A DNA stretch of 11,351 bases from an uncultured Angelakisella sp. (lineage in GTDB: Bacteria; Bacillota; Clostridia; Oscillospirales; Ruminococcaceae), in assembly GCA_937914895.1 (NCBI GenBank), contig CALGIL010000243.1, positions 1 to 11,351 on the forward strand. Reading direction: 5' to 3'. How positions within the stretch are numbered: position 1 is the stretch's first letter; the number at the start of each line of letters is the position of its first letter. The notes below the pieces were generated by a model. That model searched no databases. It was not told where the DNA came from and saw only the letters and a list, made by a program, of their open reading frames with translations. The position numbers and the translations under genes are program-made. Positions 6,183-11,351 of this stretch are shown in pieces.

Positions 6183-6977
6183 ATGAGCACTGCCAGGGAC
6201 GCGCGGCGCATTGTCCTGAAGGTGGGGTCCAGCACCCTGACCCACCCCACGGGGCACATCAACATACGCCTGATGGAACAGCTGGTCAGGGTGATGTCCG
6301 ACCTTAAAAATGCCGGGCGGGAGCTGGTGCTGGTCAGCTCCGGCGCCATTGCCGTGGGCGTTGGCAAGCTGGGGCTGCGGCAGCGCCCCGGGGACATCCC
6401 CGGCAAGCAGGCCGCCGCCGCGGTGGGCCAGTGCGAGCTGATGTACCTGTACGACCGCTATTTTTCAGAATATAACCATACGGTGGGCCAGGTGCTGCTG
6501 ACCAATTACAGCCTGTGCCGCCCCGAAAGCCGGGAGAATGTCCGCAATACCTTTGAGGCGCTGCTGGGCCTGGGGGTCATCCCGGTGGTCAACGAAAACG
6601 ACACCGTGGCCACCGACGAAATCCGGGTGGGGGACAACGACACCCTGTCCGCCATTGTGGCTCAGGTCACCGGGGCGGACTGCCTCATCATCCTGTCGGA
6701 CATCGACGGCCTGTACACGAAAAACCCCGCCGACCACGCGGACGCCGCTTTGGTGGAGGAGGTCAGGGTCATCGACGACGCCCTGTTTGCCACCGCCGGC
6801 GGGGCGGGCTCCGCCCGGGGCACCGGGGGCATGATTACCAAGCTCCGGGCCGCCCAAATCGTCCAGCGGGCGGGGGGCGACACCTACATCATCAACGGCA
6901 AGACCCCCGGACGCCTGTACGACCTGCTGGAGGGGGCAAAGGTGGGCACGCATTTTGTGGGAGGAGGCTGCGTATAA
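6183..6977 (+). CDS. proB: Glutamate 5-kinase, short form without PUA domain
   Basis: ProB phosphorylates glutamate to glutamyl-5-phosphate, the first and usually feedback-controlled step of proline synthesis. The 264 residues form a single amino-acid kinase domain: KVGSST at 13-18 (phosphate loop), SSGAI at 52-56, VNEND at 136-140, GDNDTLSA at 150-157 (glutamate and Mg2+ site), SDIDGLYT at 172-179 and GTGGMITK at 213-220. The C-terminal PUA domain that brings the Escherichia coli enzyme to about 367 residues is absent. The ATG has AGGAGG at 6168-6173. The 52-base gap after the transporter gene contains a GGTCT/AGACC stem (6129-6133 with 6149-6153) and no strong promoter, so proBA may be read from upstream. 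Confidence 0.95.
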   Translation: MSTARDARRIVLKVGSSTLTHPTGHINIRLMEQLVRVMSDLKNAGRELVLVSSGAIAVGVGKLGLRQRPGDIPGKQAAAAVGQCELMYLYDRYFSEYNHTVGQVLLTNYSLCRPESRENVRNTFEALLGLGVIPVVNENDTVATDEIRVGDNDTLSAIVAQVTGADCLIILSDIDGLYTKNPADHADAALVEEVRVIDDALFATAGGAGSARGTGGMITKLRAAQIVQRAGGDTYIINGKTPGRLYDLLEGAKVGTHFVGGGCV

Positions 6978-8228
6978 ATGGCAGGGATTATGACGGTGCT
7001 GGGACCCAGGGCCAGGGAGGCCGCCGGGGCAATGGCCCTGGCCCCCACGGGGCAGAAGGACGCCGTCCTTCTCAGCCTCTGCGCCATTTTGTGGCAGGCC
7101 CGGGAGGATATTCTGGCCGCCAACGCCCAGGATGTGGAGGCCGCCCGGGCCGAAGGGATGAAGGACGCCCTGGCGGACCGCCTGCTGCTGACCGAGGACC
7201 GGATTAAAGGCATGATTGCGGCCCTGCGGGAGGTGGCCGCCCTGCCCGACCCCGTGGGGGTGGTGGTGGGGGGCAATACCCGCCCCAACGGACTGCGCAT
7301 CACCAAGGTTCGGGTGCCCCTGGGCGTGGTGGGCATGATTTTTGAGGCCCGGCCCAACGTCCTCATAGACGCTGCCGCCCTGTGCGTCAAATCCGGCAAC
7401 GCCTGCATCCTCCGGGGCGGCAAAGAGGCCATCCGCACCAATACGGTGCTGTCCCAGATGGCCGCGGCGGCGCTGGAATCCCAGGGTCTGCCCCCCGCCG
7501 CGGTGCAGCTGGTGGAGGACACCTCCCGCCAAAGTGCCCAGGAGATGATGACGGCGAAGGGCGTTTTGGACCTGCTCATCCCCCGGGGCGGGGCCGGCCT
7601 TATCCGGTCGGTGGTGGAAAACGCCACCGTGCCGGTGGTGGAGACGGGCACCGGCAACTGCCACATCTATGTGGACGCCGGCTGCGATCTGCTTATGGCC
7701 GTCAACATTCTGGTCAACGCCAAGTGCTCCCGCCCCTCGGTGTGCAACGCGGCCGAAACCCTGCTGGTGCACAAGGACGCGGCGGAGGAATTTTTGCCCT
7801 TTGCCGCGGCGGGCCTTGCAAAATACAGCGTGGAGCTGCGGGGCTGCCCCGTCACCCGGCAGATTTTGGGGGACTGGGTAAAGCCCGCCACCCAGGAGGA
7901 CTACGCCACCGAGTTTGGCGACTATATTTTGGCGGTGCGGGTGGTGGAGGACCTTCGGCAGGCCGTGGAGCATATCGCCCGGTACTCCACCGGGCACAGC
8001 GAGGCCATTGTGACCGAAAGCTATGCTTCCAGCCAGTATTTTCTGGCCCACGTGGACGCCGCGGCGGTGTATGTCAACGCGTCCACCCGCTTTACCGACG
8101 GCGGCGAGTTTGGCTTGGGCGCGGAGATCGGCATCTCCACCCAGAAGCTTCACGCCCGGGGCCCCATGGGCCTTGCGGACCTGACCACCACCAAGTATAT
8201 CGTACTGGGCAGCGGACAGGTGCGCTGA
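6978..8228 (+). CDS. proA: Gamma-glutamyl phosphate reductase
   Basis: ProA reduces glutamyl-5-phosphate with NADPH to glutamate-5-semialdehyde, which cyclises on the way to proline; its substrate is unstable and is handed over by ProB. The 416-residue length is normal. Diagnostic segments are IFEARPNVLIDAAALCVKSG, NACILRGGKEA, VETGTGNCHIYVD and RPSVCNAAETLLVH, in which Cys256 is the catalytic thiol. A C-terminal FTDGGEFGLGAEIGISTQKL and GPMGLADLTTTKYIV complete the aldehyde-dehydrogenase-type fold. The ATG directly follows the proB TAA, and its GGAGGAGG ribosome binding site lies inside the proB end, so the two are translationally coupled. proC is not in the window. Confidence 0.97.
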   Translation: MAGIMTVLGPRAREAAGAMALAPTGQKDAVLLSLCAILWQAREDILAANAQDVEAARAEGMKDALADRLLLTEDRIKGMIAALREVAALPDPVGVVVGGNTRPNGLRITKVRVPLGVVGMIFEARPNVLIDAAALCVKSGNACILRGGKEAIRTNTVLSQMAAAALESQGLPPAAVQLVEDTSRQSAQEMMTAKGVLDLLIPRGGAGLIRSVVENATVPVVETGTGNCHIYVDAGCDLLMAVNILVNAKCSRPSVCNAAETLLVHKDAAEEFLPFAAAGLAKYSVELRGCPVTRQILGDWVKPATQEDYATEFGDYILAVRVVEDLRQAVEHIARYSTGHSEAIVTESYASSQYFLAHVDAAAVYVNASTRFTDGGEFGLGAEIGISTQKLHARGPMGLADLTTTKYIVLGSGQVR

Positions 8229-8260
8229 CGCGCCGCCGCCCCTAAGGAGGGACCTTCCAC

Positions 8261-9175
8261 ATGAGCAAGACCGTGGCCGGACCGGCCAAACGCAATCCTT
8301 ACGCAGCCCCCATCGGCGGCGTGTTCATCATCCTGTGCGTCATCGGGTTTGTCACCCTGGTGGTGATGTGCTTCAACTTTACCCGGGGCCTGCTGGATAA
8401 CTCCGCCAAAAAGGCGGAGTACGAAAAAATGCTGCTGCCGGTGGTGATGTTTGACCCGGTGCCCTTTGAAGGGGTGGAAAACTTTGATAAGCTGTCCCTG
8501 CTTCAGACCTGCATCTGGGCCACCCTGCTGGGAGAAAACCGGGACCTGTACCAGTATGACGACAACGGCATGCTGGTGGTGCCCACCTCGGACGTGGATG
8601 TCACCGCCACCCGGCTGTTCGGCCCGGGGGCCAAGCTGGAACACACCACCTTTGGCAACTTTGACGATGCCTATCTGTACGACGAGGCCATCAAGTCCTA
8701 CCACGTTCCGGTGACCACCCTGACCGGTTTTGTCACCCCCAAGGTGACCGACATCAGCAAAAAGGGCGACGTCGTCACCCTGCGGGTGGGCTATGTGCCC
8801 CCCAGCACCGCCCTCAACCTGGGCGGCGAGGAGCACGCGCCGGAGCCCAACAAGTTTATGATCTACGAGCTGCATAAGGTGAAGGGCGGCGATTATTACC
8901 TGTACGCCATCCGCGACGTCGAGGGCGCCGGCATGGTGCCGGGGGCGCCCGACCCGGTCATGCCCTGGCAGGACGAGCTGGGTCAGGGGTCGTCGGCGGG
9001 GGACCTTCTCCCCGAGACCCCGGGGACGTCCGGTGACAGCGGTTCTTCCAACGACGCTTCCTCCGGCGGCGAGTCCGCACCGGAAGAGGAGGGGGAGGAC
9101 ACCGGGGACAGCGGGGATTCCTCCGCCGGGGAGGAATCGGAGCCGTCCTCTTCCTCCGCACCCATGGAGGGATAG
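8261..9175 (+). CDS. Membrane-anchored protein with acidic serine-rich tail, function unknown
   Basis: I do not recognise this 304-residue protein. A short basic N-terminus (SKTVAGPAKRNPY) is followed by one hydrophobic helix at about 17-40 (GGVFIILCVIGFVTLVV), predicting N-in topology with the remainder outside. Residues about 45-235 look like a folded domain with many strand-like stretches and no Cys-based motif. From about 245 to the end the sequence is low complexity, dominated by Ser, Gly, Glu, Asp and Pro (GDSGSSNDASSGGESAPEEE), resembling a surface spacer; no sortase LPXTG signal follows it. The ATG has AAGGAGG at 8244-8250. It starts 32 bases after proA with no terminator between, so it is probably the last gene of the proBA operon. 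Nothing in the sequence links it to proline synthesis. Confidence 0.8.
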   Translation: MSKTVAGPAKRNPYAAPIGGVFIILCVIGFVTLVVMCFNFTRGLLDNSAKKAEYEKMLLPVVMFDPVPFEGVENFDKLSLLQTCIWATLLGENRDLYQYDDNGMLVVPTSDVDVTATRLFGPGAKLEHTTFGNFDDAYLYDEAIKSYHVPVTTLTGFVTPKVTDISKKGDVVTLRVGYVPPSTALNLGGEEHAPEPNKFMIYELHKVKGGDYYLYAIRDVEGAGMVPGAPDPVMPWQDELGQGSSAGDLLPETPGTSGDSGSSNDASSGGESAPEEEGEDTGDSGDSSAGEESEPSSSSAPMEG

Positions 9176-9217
9176 CGCCGCGGCACAGGCAGGATGCGGT
9201 TCTCCCGCCCGGCGTCT

Positions 9218-9237
9218 TCCTTTGTATCCACAAAGGA
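9218..9237 (+). other. Small hairpin before the operon terminator
   Basis: TCCTTTGT and ACAAAGGA form a perfect eight-pair stem with a four-base ATCC loop, eleven bases before the main terminator. No U-run follows. It may stabilise the 3' end of the transcript. Confidence 0.4.
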
Positions 9238-9247
9238 TTATAGCCGT

Positions 9248-9280
9248 AAAAAGTCTCCGCTGGGCGGCGGAGACTTTTTT
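9248..9280 (+). terminator. Strong intrinsic terminator of the proBA operon
   Basis: AAAAAGTCTCCGC (9248-9260) pairs perfectly with GCGGAGACTTTTT (9267-9279) around a six-base loop, and the right arm ends in six Ts. The matching A-run on the left makes it usable in both directions. This separates the upstream operon from the MFS gene. Confidence 0.93.
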
Positions 9281-9349
9281 ACGCGGTCGAAGGACTTTCC
9301 TTTGCCTGACCATTCCCCGGGCCAAAGCGGCCTGCGCCCCGGTGCCTTT

Positions 9350-9380
9350 CGCCGGGCGGCATACAGACCCGCCGGGCGGC
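9350..9380 (+). repeat. 11-base direct repeat upstream of the MFS gene
   Basis: CGCCGGGCGGC occurs at 9350-9360 and again at 9370-9380, a spacing of 20 bases, about two helical turns. It could be a regulator site for the exporter gene, but such GC-rich words are common in this genome. The rest of 9281-9440 shows nothing else clear. Confidence 0.3.
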
Positions 9381-9440
9381 GGCAAGCTTGGGGCGGGCCG
9401 GCTGCAAAGCACCCATCCTACCATAAGGAGACGGACCCCG

Positions 9441-10673
9441 ATGAATCAAAGTTGGAAAAAGCAATTTGCCATTGTCTATGCGGGACAGGCCTTTTCCCTG
9501 CTGGGCAGTGCCGCCGTGCAGTTTGCCGTCATCTGGTGGCTGACGGTTCGGACCGAATCGGCCATCACTCTGACGGTGGCGTCCATCGTCAGCTTTCTGC
9601 CCAATATGCTCCTGGGCCCCTTTGCGGGGGTCTGGATCGACCGCCGCAACCGCCGCACCGTCATGATGGCCGCCGACGGGCTGGTGGCCCTGTCCAGCGT
9701 TATCCTGGGCGCAGCCTTTTTGCTGACGGAGGCGCCGCCCATTTGGTTTATTTATGGGATTTTGTTCCTGCGCGGCGTGGGCAACACCTTTCACAGCCCC
9801 GCCATGCAGGCCGCCATCCCCATGCTGGTGCCGGTGGAGATGCTGACCCGCGCTGGGGGCTGGGGCAACCTGATTAGCTCCATCACCACCATGCTGGGGC
9901 CGGTGCTGGGCGCCGTGCTCATGGGCGCCTTCCCCATGGCGGGCATTATGCTGGTGGATATTGCGGGGGCGGCCTTTGCCATTGTCTGCCTTTTGTTTGT
10001 AAACATCCCCGACATTCCGCAAAGCGCCGAAAAGCCCGATTTTCGCAGGGATTTTAAGCAGGGTGTCGCCGGCATCCGGGAAAACAAGGCGTTGGTGGCC
10101 GTTTTGCCGGCCCTTGTTTTAAGCAATATCCTTTGGGTGCCCCTGGGCGCGCTGTACCCCCTGCTGGTGCGCACCCACTTTATGGGACAGGCCTGGCACA
10201 ACAGCGTGGTGGAGCTGGCTTTTTCCGCCGGGCTGATGGCTTCCTCCCTGGCCATGGGGATGTGGGGCGGCACAAAGCGGCGGTTTTTGATGGTGGCTGC
10301 GGCCATGGGGATGCAGGCGGCCACGGCTCTTGTCAGCGGCGCGCTGCCCCCAAGCGGGTTTTGGGCCTTTGTGGTGTGCTGCTTTTTTATGGGCTGCAGC
10401 GGCACCCTTGCCAACGTGCCCCTGATGGCCTATGTTCAGGAGAGCACGCCGCCCCAGGTGCTGGGCAAGGTTTTTTCCATGTATGCGGCCCTTACGGGGC
10501 TGGCCATGCCCATGGGGCTTTTGGTGGCGGGGCCGGTAACAGAGGCGGTGGGCGCGGACCGGTGGTTTTTTTGGTCGGGCGCGGCCCTGGCCGGCGTCGC
10601 CCTGCTTTGCTACGGGATGACCCGGCGCTATGACAAGGAGACGGCGGCAGGTGCGCCGCCGCCGGAAAAATAG
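9441..10673 (+). CDS. MFS transporter, probable drug or metabolite exporter
   Basis: This 410-residue protein has about twelve hydrophobic segments, typical of the major facilitator superfamily. It carries the family's loop 2-3 signature as GVWIDRRNRR at 63-72, and a long hydrophilic central loop (about 195-220, PQSAEKPDFRRDFKQG) between the two six-helix halves. The overall pattern (QAFSLLGSAAVQFAVIWWL at the start) resembles the MFS_3 / macrolide-efflux-like group of exporters in Gram-positive bacteria; the substrate cannot be read from sequence. The frame is open far upstream, but the start is set by TAAGGAG at 9424-9430, ten bases before the ATG at 9441, and by homology beginning there. 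The operon terminator at 9248-9280 lies upstream, so it needs its own promoter, which I could not identify in 9281-9424. Confidence 0.9.
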   Translation: MNQSWKKQFAIVYAGQAFSLLGSAAVQFAVIWWLTVRTESAITLTVASIVSFLPNMLLGPFAGVWIDRRNRRTVMMAADGLVALSSVILGAAFLLTEAPPIWFIYGILFLRGVGNTFHSPAMQAAIPMLVPVEMLTRAGGWGNLISSITTMLGPVLGAVLMGAFPMAGIMLVDIAGAAFAIVCLLFVNIPDIPQSAEKPDFRRDFKQGVAGIRENKALVAVLPALVLSNILWVPLGALYPLLVRTHFMGQAWHNSVVELAFSAGLMASSLAMGMWGGTKRRFLMVAAAMGMQAATALVSGALPPSGFWAFVVCCFFMGCSGTLANVPLMAYVQESTPPQVLGKVFSMYAALTGLAMPMGLLVAGPVTEAVGADRWFFWSGAALAGVALLCYGMTRRYDKETAAGAPPPEK

Positions 10674-10694
10674 CCCCACCTTTTGGGGCGGGGC
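10666..10694 (-). terminator. Intrinsic terminator of the minus-strand small gene
   Basis: Read on the minus strand, GCCCCGCC and GGTGGGGC (10673-10694) form an eight-position stem with one A-C mismatch and a six-base loop, followed by TATTTTT (10666-10672). It begins 11 bases after the stop of the small membrane-protein gene. On the plus strand the stem abuts the MFS stop codon but lacks a U-run. Confidence 0.7.
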
Positions 10695-10704
10695 CGTGGG
10701 CTTC

Positions 10705-10968
10705 TTAAAATTTTGTGATGCCGTGGGGCGTCTTGGTAATCCAGGAGCGGTAGAGCTTGGTGGCGTTTTTGGCTTGGAACTTTAAATAAGGAAATCCTGA
10801 CAAGCTATCGGATTCGCACTTTACCGGGACGCCGTTTCTTCCGCCATTCCAACCCAGCCACATGGAATAAGGAAGGACGTATAAAAAGAGCAGAAGCCCG
10901 ATACAGACACCAATCCCAAGGCCGACTACGCCCGCAAGTCCGAGAAGGAAAAAAACCACCGTCCACAT
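10705..10968 (-). CDS. Small membrane protein, function unknown
   Basis: This 87-residue protein is read on the minus strand from ATG at 10968 to TAA at 10705. Residues 2-34 are one or two tightly packed hydrophobic helices rich in Gly (LLGLAGVVGLGIG, then CIGLLLFLYVLPY). The remaining 50 residues are polar and basic, ending KTPHGITKF, with single Cys residues at about 22 and 52. I recognise no family. The frame is open further upstream (to 11112), but this start is favoured by GAGGTG at 10975-10980, six bases before the ATG, and by a promoter further upstream whose start site would lie inside any longer version. Base composition is AT-richer than all neighbours (hand counts of 43% and 47% GC in two 60-base blocks here, about 70% in the MFS gene), suggesting recent acquisition. 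Confidence 0.6.
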   Translation of the reverse strand: MWTVVFFLLGLAGVVGLGIGVCIGLLLFLYVLPYSMWLGWNGGRNGVPVKCESDSLSGFPYLKFQAKNATKLYRSWITKTPHGITKF

Positions 10969-10991
10969 AGGTGTCACCTCATTCCGCCCAC

Positions 10992-11020
10992 AGTATAGGA
11001 CAAAACCACTTTTCTTGCAA
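10992..11020 (-). promoter_or_regulatory. Promoter of the minus-strand small gene
   Basis: On the minus strand TTGCAA (11015-11020) and TATACT (10992-10997) are 17 bases apart, a good sigma-A-type promoter. The predicted start near 10986 lies just upstream of the GAGGTG ribosome binding site. This is a main reason to treat the small frame as a real gene. Confidence 0.7.
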
Positions 11021-11052
11021 GAGGGTTCCATCCTTACATAGGACTTACTATG

Positions 11053-11094
11053 TCTGCTGCCCGTTCTGCAAATTTTCGCAGAACGGGCAGCAGA
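11053..11094 (-). terminator. Perfect 17-base-pair hairpin downstream of the cysteine desulfurase gene
   Basis: Bases 11053-11069 pair without mismatch with 11078-11094 around an eight-base A/T-rich loop. Read on the minus strand it begins 17 bases after the cysteine desulfurase stop. There is no U-run, so it is either a weak terminator or an mRNA 3' stabiliser. It separates that gene from the promoter of the small gene. Confidence 0.55.
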
Positions 11095-11111
11095 GTGCGT
11101 CAAAGCCCCCA

Positions 11112-11351
11112 TCAGGCGCGGCGGCCCCGCAGGCGGCGGACGATGGGCGGGATGGCGGCCAGCAGGTATTCCACGTCGTCCATGGTGTTCATGTCCCCCA
11201 GGGTCAGCCGCAGGCTGCCCCCGGCCAGCTGGGGGCTCAGACCGATGGCGGCCAGCACATGGCTGGGCTCCTGGGACCCGGCGGAGCAGGCCGACCCGGT
11301 GGAGGCGGCAATGCCCGCCTTGTCCAGAAGGAACAGCAGCTCCTTGCCGTC
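11112..11351 (-). CDS. Cysteine desulfurase (NifS/IscS family), C-terminal part
   Basis: Minus-strand frame running off the right edge, with TGA at 11112-11114; 79 codons are visible. It contains the catalytic loop STGSACSAGSQEPSHVL, whose Cys (in SAC) accepts sulfur from cysteine in this PLP-dependent family, followed by GGSLRLTLGDMNTMDDVEYL and an Arg-rich end (RRLRGRRA). These enzymes supply sulfur for Fe-S clusters, thiolated tRNA and other cofactors. The PLP-lysine region lies outside the window. The catalytic loop has the SGS-type form seen in NifS-like group I enzymes. Whether its partner is NifU, ThiI or another acceptor cannot be told from here, so no gene symbol is given. Confidence 0.92.
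   Translation of the reverse strand, partial: DGKELLFLLDKAGIAASTGSACSAGSQEPSHVLAAIGLSPQLAGGSLRLTLGDMNTMDDVEYLLAAIPPIVRRLRGRRA

Noticed and set aside
6465..8153. Long minus-strand open frame opposite proB and proA
   Set aside because: It spans two complete plus-strand genes and has low-complexity Gly/His/Gln-rich translation typical of antisense shadows.
9033..9440. Upstream extension of the MFS frame
   Set aside because: The extension is Pro/Arg-rich, overlaps the preceding gene in another frame and crosses the operon terminator. A good ribosome binding site and the start of MFS homology place the start at 9441.
10969..11112. Longer version of the minus-strand small gene, reading up to 11112
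   Set aside because: The added N-terminus crosses the 17-pair hairpin and the promoter, and the shorter start has a well-placed ribosome binding site.
1..11351. CRISPR arrays, tRNA or rRNA genes, insertion sequences, phage genes
   Set aside because: Looked for on both strands; there are no regularly spaced repeats, cloverleaf-like sequences, transposase motifs or phage structural genes.

Overview
The window looks like a stretch of chromosome from a GC-rich member of the Firmicutes (Clostridia, resembling gut Oscillospiraceae-type lineages). This rests on the truB-ribF-rpsO-pnp gene order, strong AGGAGG-type ribosome binding sites, sigma-A-like promoters and short-form ProB. It is an inference from gene content, not a taxonomic match. 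Most of it is ordinary housekeeping sequence, and I see no phage, insertion sequence, CRISPR array, tRNA, rRNA or defence system.

Layout. At the left edge (1-383) one open frame begins as the middle of phosphoglycerate kinase and ends as the C-terminus of tRNA pseudouridine synthase TruB, joined at a shared LLPVDT-like segment. It is followed by ribF (FAD synthesis), a one-helix membrane protein of unknown function, a strong promoter with a leader of about 115 bases, and rpsO (ribosomal protein S15). rpsO carries a one-base deletion; restoring one base gives a perfect 88-residue S15. A terminator and a very long RNA hairpin separate rpsO from pnp (polynucleotide phosphorylase). A 268-base gap after pnp holds three hairpins, a promoter and a short structured leader ahead of a CNNM/CorC-type CBS-domain transporter that starts with TTG. 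Then come proB and proA, abutting stop to start (proline synthesis from glutamate), and a membrane-anchored protein with an acidic serine-rich tail, apparently in the same operon, closed by a textbook intrinsic terminator at 9248-9280. A 12-helix MFS exporter follows.

The right end is on the minus strand. It has a small, AT-richer gene for an 87-residue membrane protein with its own promoter and terminator, and the last 79 codons of a NifS/IscS-type cysteine desulfurase running off the edge.

How the genes fit together: truB/ribF/rpsO/pnp is a conserved translation and RNA-turnover neighbourhood, and proB-proA is a complete two-step route to glutamate-5-semialdehyde. The points most worth checking are the pgk/truB chimera, the rpsO frameshift, the rpsO-pnp hairpin and the AT-rich orphan gene. 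The first two may be assembly or sequencing artefacts.
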